DNA of 64,000 nucleotides from Mycolicibacterium moriokaense (GTDB lineage Bacteria; Actinomycetota; Actinomycetes; Mycobacteriales; Mycobacteriaceae). The notes below the pieces were generated by a model that saw nothing but the letters and a program-made list of their open reading frames with translations, was not told the DNA's origin and did no database searches. The stretch is from NCBI RefSeq assembly GCF_003201655.1, contig NZ_QJJU01000006.1, forward strand, positions 185,560-249,559, read 5' to 3'. Both the position numbers and the translations under genes were made by a program. The stretch's first letter is position 1; every line of letters begins with the position of its first letter. This document shows, in pieces, positions 1 to 7,660 of this stretch.

Positions 1-1
1 C

Positions 2-478
2 GCGGGTGACGCGGCAGGCGACGAGTATCTCGACGCGGTGACCAAGGAGACGCTGCGCATCCGCCCTGTGGTGTACGACGTGGGCCGGGTACTGAAAGAG
101 CCGGTGGAGCTGGCCGGCTATCAGTTGCCCGCCGGGGTCATGGTCGTCCCAGGAATTGGCTTGGTGCACAGCGATTCCGACGTGTACCCCGACGCGGAGC
201 GGTTCGACCCCGGCCGAATGGTTGGTGCGACGTTGAGCCCGACGACGTGGTTCCCGTTCGGCGGCGGAAATCGCCGTTGCCTCGGTGCGACTTTCGCGAT
301 GGTCGAGATGCGGGTGGTTCTTCGCGAGATTCTGCGTCGGGTCGAATTGGCCACCACGACGGCCGCCGACGAACGGCAGAAGGTCAAGCACGTCATCATG
401 GTGCCGCGCAACGGTGGACGCATTCGTGTCCGAGCGGCCCGGCAGGCGCCCGTCAGCGCTATTCGGCCAGCAGGTTGA
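2..478 (+). CDS. Cytochrome P450, C-terminal part (5' end outside window)
   Basis: Heme-thiolate monooxygenase. Only the last 158 codons are present and the frame is open through the left edge. The K-helix EXXR motif (ETLR) is at 47-58. The heme loop FPFGGGNRRCLG puts the axial cysteine at visible codon 93 (278-280). The FGGGNRRC loop is of the CYP135/CYP138-like mycobacterial type rather than the type of the three complete P450s further right, but a fragment cannot fix the family. Its last 20 bases overlap the end of the convergent flavoprotein gene. Substrate unknown. Confidence 0.9.
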   Translation, partial: AGDAAGDEYLDAVTKETLRIRPVVYDVGRVLKEPVELAGYQLPAGVMVVPGIGLVHSDSDVYPDAERFDPGRMVGATLSPTTWFPFGGGNRRCLGATFAMVEMRVVLREILRRVELATTTAADERQKVKHVIMVPRNGGRIRVRAARQAPVSAIRPAG

Positions 479-1475
479 CGGCGCCGCCGAATACGCCTGG
501 AAACCGCGCTGCCGCAGGCACAATCCGCGTCCGCAGCGGCCGTATCGCACTGGCCTGTAGCACCGCCGCCGTCAGCAATCGGTAGCGGCGCGACATTCGG
601 CGCCAGCGTCGGTCGTAATCCTGCGGCCGGTCCGTTGTCACGGATTCCACCAACAGTTCCGCCGCGCCGAACGCGATGCCGAGACCCTCGCCCGTCAAGG
701 CGTCGACATAGCCTGCGGCGTCACCGACCAGCATCACCCTTCCCGCCGTTCGGCTGCGCACCCGTTGCCGCAACGGGCCCGCCGCACGGTCAGGGTCGTG
801 CGTGCAACCGCGCAGTCGTTCTTGGAGGGCGGGAAATTCGTCAAGGTGCGCATCGAAACCGCCCTTGCGCGAGGTGAGGATCGCGACGCCGACGCAGTCG
901 TCGGCGACGGGCGTCACGTAGGCCTCCGCGTCGTCGGACCAGTACACCTCGACGAAGTCGCTCCACGGCGTCATCAAATGATGACGGCGGATTCCCCACC
1001 GCCGTTGGCCATGGTCCGGCCGCGCCAGGTCGAGCGCGGCGCGGATGGGTGAGTGCAATCCATCGGCGGCGGCCAGGTAGCGGGCGTGAAAACCGCTGCA
1101 CTGCACCGACGTTGCGTCTTGGCTCACCGGCCCGACATCGCCGTGCTCGACGCGAACGCCGGCCGCCGTCGCCGCCTCCAACAACCCGGCGTGCAAGGCT
1201 GTCCTGCGCACTCCGCGCCCGGCGCCCCCGCGAAATCGTCCGGTTACGCGGTGCCGGCCGTCGAGATAGGTGATGCCGTGGAACGACTTGCCGGGTGGAT
1301 CCACCCCGAGGGCGGCCAGCAGCGCGAGGGTATGCGGCATCAGTCCCTCACCGCACGCCTTGTCGACGGGTCCGCGGCGTCGCTCGACTACGACAACCTC
1401 CAGACCTGCATTGGCGCCGAGGATCGCGGTGGCCAGCCCGGCCGGCCCGCCGCCCGCCACAAGCAGGTCGATCAT
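459..1475 (-). CDS. FAD-dependent oxidoreductase (geranylgeranyl reductase / SrsC-like hydroxylase family)
   Basis: A 338-residue flavoprotein. The dinucleotide-binding GGGPAG is at residues 8-13, followed by a VVVVERR strand end, and a second FAD motif (LVGDAAGYVDALTGEG) lies in the C-terminal half, as in group A flavoprotein hydroxylases. The start is the ATG at 1475, which overlaps the upstream methyltransferase stop as ATGA; the open frame extends further upstream, but that part is antisense to the methyltransferase. It is the last gene of an operon with a type III PKS and an ICMT-like methyltransferase. The same order in Streptomyces (srsABC) and in mycobacterial polyketide quinone loci suggests it oxidises the resorcinol ring to a (hydroxy)quinone; that role is inferred. 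Confidence 0.85.
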   Translation of the reverse strand: MIDLLVAGGGPAGLATAILGANAGLEVVVVERRRGPVDKACGEGLMPHTLALLAALGVDPPGKSFHGITYLDGRHRVTGRFRGGAGRGVRRTALHAGLLEAATAAGVRVEHGDVGPVSQDATSVQCSGFHARYLAAADGLHSPIRAALDLARPDHGQRRWGIRRHHLMTPWSDFVEVYWSDDAEAYVTPVADDCVGVAILTSRKGGFDAHLDEFPALQERLRGCTHDPDRAAGPLRQRVRSRTAGRVMLVGDAAGYVDALTGEGLGIAFGAAELLVESVTTDRPQDYDRRWRRMSRRYRLLTAAVLQASAIRPLRTRIVPAAARFPGVFGGAVNLLAE

Positions 1476-1975
1476 TTCAGACTCGCCAGCGCGGTGTTCT
1501 CGACCCGGATACGAGTCTGCAGCACAACGGCATTGAGCGCCGTGAACACCACCGCGGTTACCCACGCGGTGTGCACAAGCGGCAGCGCGATCCCTTCGAC
1601 GACCACCGCGACGTAGTTCGGGTGGGAGAAGAACCGGTACGGGCCGTTGGTCACCCGCACCGCATCCGGGATGACGACGACGCGGGTGTTCCACTGGTGG
1701 CCCAGTGTCGTGATGCACCACCAGCGCAGGCCCTGCGCGGCCAGCACGACTGCCAGCATCGGCCAACCCAGCGCGGGCAGGAACGGACGATACAACGCCT
1801 CCACCACACATCCCGCCAGCAGACCGGTGTGCAACGCCACCATAGCGGGATAGTGTCGTGCGCCGAACTCGACCCCTCCGCGACTCCGGCTCCACGACAG
1901 ATTGCGCTGCGACACAACCAGTTCCGCCACCCGTTCGACCGCCACCGCGGCGATCAACACCACATACCAGATCAT
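1472..1975 (-). CDS. Isoprenylcysteine carboxyl methyltransferase-family (SrsB-like) membrane methyltransferase
   Basis: A 167-residue integral membrane protein with several hydrophobic segments and the ICMT/PEMT C-terminal signature: GHQWNTRVVV, then GPYRFFSHPNYVAVVVEG, containing the SAM-binding PYR...HPNY element. In bacteria, members beside type III polyketide synthases O-methylate alkylresorcinols (SrsB in S. griseus). It starts with ATG two bases after the polyketide synthase stop and shares ATGA with the flavoprotein, so the three are translationally coupled. Methylation of the PKS product is inferred from context. Confidence 0.85.
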   Translation of the reverse strand: MIWYVVLIAAVAVERVAELVVSQRNLSWSRSRGGVEFGARHYPAMVALHTGLLAGCVVEALYRPFLPALGWPMLAVVLAAQGLRWWCITTLGHQWNTRVVVIPDAVRVTNGPYRFFSHPNYVAVVVEGIALPLVHTAWVTAVVFTALNAVVLQTRIRVENTALASLK

Positions 1976-1977
1976 GT

Positions 1978-3039
1978 TCAGTGCCAGCGCAACAGCACCA
2001 GTTCCGCGCAGAACCCGGGGCCCATCGCCATCATCAGGCCCAGTGTCCCGCTCGGCGGCGGCTTGGCGCGCGCGTCGCGCAGAATGTGCAGCACCGATGC
2101 CGACGAGATATTGCCGATCTCACTCAGGGAGCGCCACGACAACTCCAGCGCGTCGTCGTCAAGGTCCAGCGCGGTGTTGATCGACTCGAGAACCTTCGGG
2201 CCGCCGGGGTGCGACACCCACGAACCGATGTCGTCGATCGTCAGACCATGCTCGGCAAGGAAGCCGGTGACGTCGTCGGCGAGGTATTGCTCGATGAGAT
2301 CAGGCAGATCGGGGGACAGCACCAGCTGGAAGCCGGATGCGCCGACGTTCCAACCCATCGTGCCGAGCGAGTCGGGGTAGAGGCGGCTGCGCGTCGCCAG
2401 CACATCGGGCCCGGCCATGCCGTCCTGAAGGCCGCGATGCTCGCCGACGGCGACGACCGCGGCGGCGCCGTCACCGAACAACGCGCTGCCGACGAGAGTG
2501 GCCATTTCGGGCTCAGCCGACGCATACATCAGCGAGCACACCTCGACGGCCACCAGCACGGCGACATCGTCGGGTGCGCCACGTAGATAGTCGTGCAGCC
2601 GCGCGACGCCCGCCGCGCCTGCCACGCAGCCAAGGCCGAAGATCGGCACGCGCCGCACGTCGGGCCGCAGCCCCAGTCGCCCCGCGATGCGGGCATCCAG
2701 CGATGGCACAGCGATGCCGGTGACCGTCGTCGTGACGATGAGGTCGACATCCTGCGGCTGCAGGCCGGCGTCCTCGAGGGCGCCCGACAATGCCGCGCAG
2801 CCCAGTTCGACCGCGTGCTCGATGAAAAGGTCGTTGGTTTCGCCGAAGTCGCCGAGCGTCGCGTACTCACCGATCGGAAGGATCAGATGTCGGCCGTCGA
2901 CCTTCGAATTGGCGTGCAGGCTGCGCACAATCTGCTCGAATTCGGCGAAGCCCGGCGTCTCGAGGAACGTCTGGGTGATCTCATCCTGGCTGTAGCGGTT
3001 CGGTGGAACCACTCCATGTACGCCTGCAATAACACTCAC
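1978..3039 (-). CDS. Type III polyketide synthase (chalcone/stilbene synthase family)
   Basis: A 353-residue homodimeric-type ketosynthase that would extend a long-chain acyl-CoA with malonyl-CoA to an alkylpyrone or alkylresorcinol. The catalytic triad is visible: Cys138 in FGLGCVAGA, His277 in WVSHPGGP, Asn310 in EIGNISSAS. The Cys-His and His-Asn spacings (139 and 33) match the mycobacterial PKS18 type. The cyclisation loop near the C terminus reads [10 protein letters not shown]. The GTG start at 3039 lies three bases after the MmpL stop. Whether the product is a pyrone or a resorcinol cannot be told from sequence alone, but the methyltransferase and flavoprotein behind it favour a resorcinol that becomes a quinone. 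Confidence 0.92.
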   Translation of the reverse strand: MSVIAGVHGVVPPNRYSQDEITQTFLETPGFAEFEQIVRSLHANSKVDGRHLILPIGEYATLGDFGETNDLFIEHAVELGCAALSGALEDAGLQPQDVDLIVTTTVTGIAVPSLDARIAGRLGLRPDVRRVPIFGLGCVAGAAGVARLHDYLRGAPDDVAVLVAVEVCSLMYASAEPEMATLVGSALFGDGAAAVVAVGEHRGLQDGMAGPDVLATRSRLYPDSLGTMGWNVGASGFQLVLSPDLPDLIEQYLADDVTGFLAEHGLTIDDIGSWVSHPGGPKVLESINTALDLDDDALELSWRSLSEIGNISSASVLHILRDARAKPPPSGTLGLMMAMGPGFCAELVLLRWH

Positions 3040-3042
3040 TCA

Positions 3043-5322
3043 CTAGACACGGTGGCCGGGTCTCGTCGGTTCGATCTCCCCGCTGTCTTGTTCCTGGGTC
3101 TTACGTGTTACGCCTTCGTTGAAACCAAGACGCCGGTGCACCGAGCCCAACCACCGGGGTGCCCACCAATTCCATTGGCCCATAACGTGCATGAACGCGG
3201 GCACCAGCACCATCCGCACCAATGTGGCGTCAACAATTATCGCCAGCGTCAAGCCAAGGCCGAACAGCCGCATGACCGACACATCCGCGGCGATCAACGC
3301 GGCGAACGAGATCGACATGATGAGCGCGGCCGCGGTGATGATCCGTCCGGTGTGGGCGATGCCACGGGCCACGCTCTGGTCGTTGTCGGCCCGAGTTCTG
3401 CCCGACGCCAGCCAGAACTCGCGGATGCGCGCGACAAGGAACACCTCGTAGTCCATCGAAAGGCCGAACGCGATGCAGAACAACAGCACGGGCATGTTGG
3501 CCACCAATGTCCCGGTCGGCGTGGTGCCGAGCGCACCGAGATGGCCGTCCTGGAATATCCACACCAGGGCACCGAACGCCGCGGTCAGCGAAAGGATGTT
3601 GAGCGCCATCGCTTTTAGCGGCATCACGATGCTGCCGGTCAGCAGGAACAGGAGCACGAACATGATGACGGCGATGAGCGCGAGCACCAGTGGCAGCCGC
3701 GTGCCGATAGCGTCGACGCTGTCCCGGTTGGTCTGCGCGGTTCCGGTCATGTCGACGTGTCTGCCTGCGGGGCCTTGCACCTCATGCAGGCGGTCGAGCT
3801 GACTTTCCGACTGGTCGGAGAACAGCGGGGCCGAGCTTTCGACAGTGAGGAATGCGCTGCCCGGGATTTGTCCGGCAGGCGCCGACGGCGGACCAATTCG
3901 GTTGCCGTCGACGAAGGTTCCCGTCGGGGCAGACACCGCGGACACGTCGAGCACGCGGGACAGGTCGGCGGCATACCTGTCGATGTCGGATGCGCTGACG
4001 CCGTCGGTGTCGCCTACGACGACGGTCACCGCGGCGTCGGAGTTGTTGACGAAGTCGCGGCGCAGCTGGTCGCCGACCTGATGAGCCGAGGCCGACTTCG
4101 GCAGCACGCGATCGTCGGGGAATCCCCATCGCACGCTCAGGAACGGAGCACCGAGCACGATTAGCAGCGCCACACCTGCCAACCCGAGCGGAACTGCTTT
4201 GTGCATAACGCAACTCGCGGAGCGGTACCAGAATCGTCGCTCGACGGGCACGGGTTTAGGTTCGGGGCGGCCGAGCATTCGGCGGGCGACCCTGCGCACG
4301 TCGAGCGCGTCCAGGCGATCGCCGAGCAGGACGAGTGCCGCGGGTGTCACCACGATCGCAGCAGCCGCCGCGAAGGCGACGGTCGCGACGCCCGCGTAGG
4401 CGAACGACTTCAGGAAGTGCATTGGGAACAGCACAAGAACCGCCATCGACAGGGCGACCGTCGTGGCCGAGAACATCACGGTGCGGCCCGCCGACACCAT
4501 CGTCCGCACCAGGGCTTCGTCGCGGCTCGCCCCTTCGGCCAACTCATCGCGGAACCGGCTGATCATCAGCAGGGTGTAGTCGATCGCCAGGGCAAGGCCC
4601 ATCGCGGTGGTGAGGTTGAGGGCGAAGATCGAGACGTCGGTGACAAAGGAGATCAACCGGAGCACGGCGAGTCCGCCGAGAATCGCGATCACGCCGACGC
4701 CGACCGGCAGCGCGGCGGCCACCAGGCCACCGAACGCCCACACGAGCACCAGAAAACTCAGCGGAATCGCCAACGACTCCATCACCAGCAGGTCGCGCTG
4801 CGATTGTTCGGTGATCTGGACGTTGACCATCGCGGTTCCACCCGACCGGACGGTGACGCCGCCGTGGTCGTGCGCCACCAGGTCGGACAAGTCAGTGGCG
4901 TACTTCTGTTGTTGGCTCTCGTCGCCGGTGATACCTGCGACGATGAGTCCCGACGTCCGGTCGCGGCTGACCAGGTCCGCGGCTGCCGCAGGCGGCGCGG
5001 TCCATGGCGAGCTCACCTGCGCGACATGTGGCGAACTGCGCAGCTGGTCGACGATCTCGTTGCCCGCGGCCCGAGCAGCAGCGCTGTCGATACCGCCGGG
5101 TGTCGCGACGACGACCAGCAACTGCACGTCACCTTGATGGAACTTCTCGGTCAAGAACTGAGTCGCGACGGCCGATTCAGACGTCGGGTCACCGAATCCA
5201 CTGGCGGACAGGCTCTTCGCCACGGGGACGCCAAATATCCCAAGGGCGACTGCCAATAGCACCGCGACGCCGATGACACGTCGCGGTGCGGTAATGGCAA
5301 GCCGGGCGATCCGATGCAGCAG
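3043..5322 (-). CDS. MmpL-family RND lipid transporter
   Basis: About 759 residues if read from the CTG at 5322. It has the RND plan twice: one N-terminal membrane helix, an outer domain, then a bundle of helices. The two proton-relay Asp-Tyr pairs of MmpL proteins are present (LAIDYTLLMISRFRDE and GLSMDYEVFLVARIRE). N-terminal residues after the start read LLHRIARLAITAPRR, typical of the family. The first canonical start codon, GTG 5262, would fall inside the first helix; CTG 5322 has a GGAGG seven bases upstream. It is three bases upstream of the type III PKS and is probably the exporter of that pathway's product. Inner-membrane protein. Confidence 0.9.
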   Translation of the reverse strand: MLHRIARLAITAPRRVIGVAVLLAVALGIFGVPVAKSLSASGFGDPTSESAVATQFLTEKFHQGDVQLLVVVATPGGIDSAAARAAGNEIVDQLRSSPHVAQVSSPWTAPPAAAADLVSRDRTSGLIVAGITGDESQQQKYATDLSDLVAHDHGGVTVRSGGTAMVNVQITEQSQRDLLVMESLAIPLSFLVLVWAFGGLVAAALPVGVGVIAILGGLAVLRLISFVTDVSIFALNLTTAMGLALAIDYTLLMISRFRDELAEGASRDEALVRTMVSAGRTVMFSATTVALSMAVLVLFPMHFLKSFAYAGVATVAFAAAAAIVVTPAALVLLGDRLDALDVRRVARRMLGRPEPKPVPVERRFWYRSASCVMHKAVPLGLAGVALLIVLGAPFLSVRWGFPDDRVLPKSASAHQVGDQLRRDFVNNSDAAVTVVVGDTDGVSASDIDRYAADLSRVLDVSAVSAPTGTFVDGNRIGPPSAPAGQIPGSAFLTVESSAPLFSDQSESQLDRLHEVQGPAGRHVDMTGTAQTNRDSVDAIGTRLPLVLALIAVIMFVLLFLLTGSIVMPLKAMALNILSLTAAFGALVWIFQDGHLGALGTTPTGTLVANMPVLLFCIAFGLSMDYEVFLVARIREFWLASGRTRADNDQSVARGIAHTGRIITAAALIMSISFAALIAADVSVMRLFGLGLTLAIIVDATLVRMVLVPAFMHVMGQWNWWAPRWLGSVHRRLGFNEGVTRKTQEQDSGEIEPTRPGHRV

Positions 5323-5328
5323 TGTGTT

Positions 5329-5371
5329 GCCTCCGCTTTGTTTCCTGCACTGAGATACGCACGGCGGAGGC
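5329..5371 (-). promoter_or_regulatory. Hairpin that pairs with the MmpL Shine-Dalgarno sequence
   Basis: On the minus strand an 8-base arm GCCTCCGC (5371-5364) is followed after 27 bases by its perfect complement GCGGAGGC (5336-5329). The second arm contains the GGAGG that serves the proposed CTG start at 5322. Folding would bury the ribosome binding site. That it controls translation is inference. Confidence 0.4.
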
Positions 5372-5404
5372 TATTTGTTCAGTTTGCCGGTGTGAAACTC
5401 GCCC

Positions 5405-5737
5405 CTAGTACCTGTTGCAGGAGTTGGCGACCTGGAAGATCACTCCCATGTACTGCTGAAGCCCCGGGATGCCCTGCACCTGCTGAATCATCTGCGCACG
5501 CTGATCCGGCGGCGCGGCGACCAGCCCCTGCAGCCACCCAGACGCCAACGGGTTTGCGTTGAGCTCGTTGGCAGTTTCTGGTGACTGGTCGTTCAGCGCA
5601 GCTGTCACCTGCGGATAGGTGCACGTTGAATTGATGATTGCGCTCGCGTCAGGTGTTGCCGAGGCGATCCCGGCTCCGGCGCTCAGCGACAGCGCCAGAC
5701 CGGCAGCGGCGACAACGAGTTTTGTCCTCGACAACAT
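5405..5737 (-). CDS. Hemophore-related secreted protein (Rv0203/MHB-like)
   Basis: 110 residues. A signal peptide spans about 1-27 (cleavage near ASA-TP), so it is exported. The mature part has the family layout: a Cys near the N terminus (Cys39, TCTYPQVTAAL), short helices (WLQGLVAAPPDQRAQM, GIPGLQQYMGVIFQV) and a second Cys near the end (Cys107, NSCNRY), which probably form a disulfide. Mycobacterial relatives bind or resemble heme-binding hemophores, and Rv0203 works with MmpL3/MmpL11. It sits 82 bases upstream of the MmpL gene on the same strand. Heme binding is not shown by the sequence. Confidence 0.8.
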   Translation of the reverse strand: MLSRTKLVVAAAGLALSLSAGAGIASATPDASAIINSTCTYPQVTAALNDQSPETANELNANPLASGWLQGLVAAPPDQRAQMIQQVQGIPGLQQYMGVIFQVANSCNRY

Positions 5738-5783
5738 GGATTCACGCTAACACCCGTTGCGGCGAAACGTGTCTCGACAAAGG

Positions 5784-5813
5784 TTGTCGGTGGCCAGGAC
5801 AAACTCCTAGCCT
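5784..5813 (+). promoter_or_regulatory. Putative leaderless promoter of the KasB-like gene
   Basis: TTGTCG (5784-5789) and TAGCCT (5808-5813) are 18 bases apart. Transcription would begin at about 5820-5821, that is at the ATG itself. This fits the lack of a Shine-Dalgarno sequence before that ATG. Confidence 0.45.
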
Positions 5814-5820
5814 GGTGCGT

Positions 5821-7071
5821 ATGGCACCGTTTCGAACCGGCGGCGATTTCCCCAACGTCGTCGTCACGGCGGTGGCAGCGACCACTTCTCTTGCGCCCGA
5901 CGCGGAACAGACGTGGCAGTTCTTGCTGGAAGGGCGAAGCGGCATTCGCGAATTGGAATACCCGTTCCTCGCAGAGTTTGAATCGCCGGTGCACATCGGC
6001 GGACCGCTGCAGGAGAATCTCGACGAACATCTGACCCGTATCGAGCTGCGCAGGCTGTCGAACGTGCAGCAGATGTCGATGGTGCTGGGGCGGCGACTCT
6101 GGGAGGCGGCAGGAACACCCGAGGTCGACACCAGGCGGCTGATGGTTTCGATCGGGATTGCGATGGGGGTTACCGAGGAAATTCGTGCGCAGCACGACGT
6201 CTGGCGGGAGAAGGGCCTGCGCACCGTTTCACCGCTTTTCGTGCAGATGTACATGCCCAATGCGCCGGCCGCGGCGGTCGGGTTGGACCATCACGCCAAG
6301 GCGGGGATCATCTCACCGGTGATGGCCGACGCCTCAGGTGCCGCGGCCATCGCCCAGGCGTGGCGGCAGCTGGTGCTCGGCGAGGCCGACGTCGCGATAT
6401 GTGGAGGCGTGGAGACGCACATCGAGCCGGTGCCCATGGCGACGTTCTGGCAGGCGGGGTATTTGTCGACGAACAACGACGATCCGCAAGGCGCCTGCCG
6501 CCCGTTTGACAAGGCCCGCGACGGCATGGTGCTCGGTGAAGGCGGCGCGCTGATGCTCATCGAGACCGAAGAACACGCCAAGGCGCGGGGGGCTCCGATT
6601 TTGGCGCGACTGATGGCGGCGAGCATGACGTCTGACGGGTACGACTCGCTCGAGCCCAACCCCAGCGGTGAGATCGCAGGCGACGCGATCGCCCGCGCAA
6701 TCGAATTGGCAGGCCTGACACCGTCCGATATCGACCACATCAACGCCCACGCCACCGGAACCACGTTCGGCGACCTCGCCGAGGCCCGCGCCATCGGCCA
6801 CGCGTTCGGCGACCATGCGCCCGCGGTGTATGCGTCGAAGGCGGCGCTTGGTCATTCGTTGGGCGGGTCCGCAGCGGTGGAGGCCGTTCTGACGGTGCAG
6901 GCTCTGCGCGACGGCATCGTGCCGCCCACTCTCAACACAAAAGACCTCGATCCCGAGATCGCGTTGGACGTCGTCACCGGCCAGGCCCGTCGCGGCGAAT
7001 ACCGCTACGCCGTCACCAATTCTTTTGGTATCGGCGGGCACAACGTCGCGGTGGTCTTCGGCGCGGCCTAG
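5821..7071 (+). CDS. KasA/KasB-like beta-ketoacyl-ACP synthase homologue with active-site Cys replaced by Asp
   Basis: 416 residues, the normal length for mycobacterial KasA/KasB, and alignable from end to end (N-terminal VVVTAVAATTS; C-terminal YRYAVTNSFGIGGHNVA). Both catalytic histidine motifs remain (NAHATGT and KAALGHSLG), but the nucleophile elbow reads SPVMADASGAA where KasA has TPVSACSSGSE. The catalytic Cys is therefore Asp170 (codon GAC, 6328-6330). Condensation through a thioester is not expected. Malonyl-ACP decarboxylation, a chain-length-factor-like partner role or a regulatory role are possibilities. ATG 5821 is chosen by alignment to KasA and the leaderless promoter. It overlaps the convergent SnoaL-like gene by four bases. 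Confidence 0.9.
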   Translation: MAPFRTGGDFPNVVVTAVAATTSLAPDAEQTWQFLLEGRSGIRELEYPFLAEFESPVHIGGPLQENLDEHLTRIELRRLSNVQQMSMVLGRRLWEAAGTPEVDTRRLMVSIGIAMGVTEEIRAQHDVWREKGLRTVSPLFVQMYMPNAPAAAVGLDHHAKAGIISPVMADASGAAAIAQAWRQLVLGEADVAICGGVETHIEPVPMATFWQAGYLSTNNDDPQGACRPFDKARDGMVLGEGGALMLIETEEHAKARGAPILARLMAASMTSDGYDSLEPNPSGEIAGDAIARAIELAGLTPSDIDHINAHATGTTFGDLAEARAIGHAFGDHAPAVYASKAALGHSLGGSAAVEAVLTVQALRDGIVPPTLNTKDLDPEIALDVVTGQARRGEYRYAVTNSFGIGGHNVAVVFGAA

Positions 7072-7565
7072 CGGCCGGCAAGTTTTGAGCGCTGGGTGAG
7101 CACATCGCCGGTGACGCAGCCGCTTTCGAGATAGAACGGCACGAACCGTCGATGGGTGAATTTCCACTCGCCGTCGATGCGGGCGACGTCGTCGTAGTAG
7201 ATCCCGTACGTGTCGGCGTTGATCTGCGCGCCGCGCTCGCCCAGCTCGCTCGTCGTCTCGGTCACTCCTCTGTTCATTTCATGGATGGTCGTGGTGGCCT
7301 GCGCGTGGTCAGCGCCGGTGAGTGTGATGACCGGGGAATGCGGCGTCTGGACAAGGAGGTCGAATGTCGTCGTCGCCCGCAGGGTTTCCAGGAACGAGTC
7401 GCGACTCTCGTACCGCAGACCCAGCGGCGGACTTTCCCATATTGCGTCCGGCGCGAACGTTGCCTCGCATTGAGGCCAGTCGGCACGCGTCACGGCGTCG
7501 GAGTAGCGGTAGATGAGGCCTTGGATCGCCAGCCGGTCCAGCCACTCGCGCAGTTCGCTTTCCAT
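7068..7565 (-). CDS. SnoaL-like / NTF2-fold protein
   Basis: 165 residues with the SnoaL_4-type alpha+beta cone fold: an N-terminal helix (LREWLDRLAIQGLIYRYSDAVTRADW), the FAPDAIWESPP strand and a C-terminal WKFTHRRFVPFYLE strand. Members act as small dehydratases, isomerases or cyclases, or only bind ligands. No catalytic residues can be assigned with confidence. It is alone on the minus strand, with its 3' end overlapping the ketosynthase-like gene. Cytoplasmic; substrate unknown. Confidence 0.75.
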   Translation of the reverse strand: MESELREWLDRLAIQGLIYRYSDAVTRADWPQCEATFAPDAIWESPPLGLRYESRDSFLETLRATTTFDLLVQTPHSPVITLTGADHAQATTTIHEMNRGVTETTSELGERGAQINADTYGIYYDDVARIDGEWKFTHRRFVPFYLESGCVTGDVLTQRSKLAGR

Positions 7566-7660
7566 CTTCGCGACCCTAGAACACCGACCGAACGCAGCAC
7601 GACCGCCATCATGGCGACTTACGATGGCCAGACGACCGCACCGGTAAAGGGAGGCGCGTC

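Noticed and set aside
1476..1895. N-terminal extension of the flavoprotein frame
   Set aside because: It lies over the methyltransferase gene in another frame; the FAD motif starts right after ATG 1475.
4201..5259. A 352-codon plus-strand frame inside the MmpL gene
   Set aside because: Antisense shadow of a GC-rich membrane protein; His/Gln/Arg-rich and without homology.
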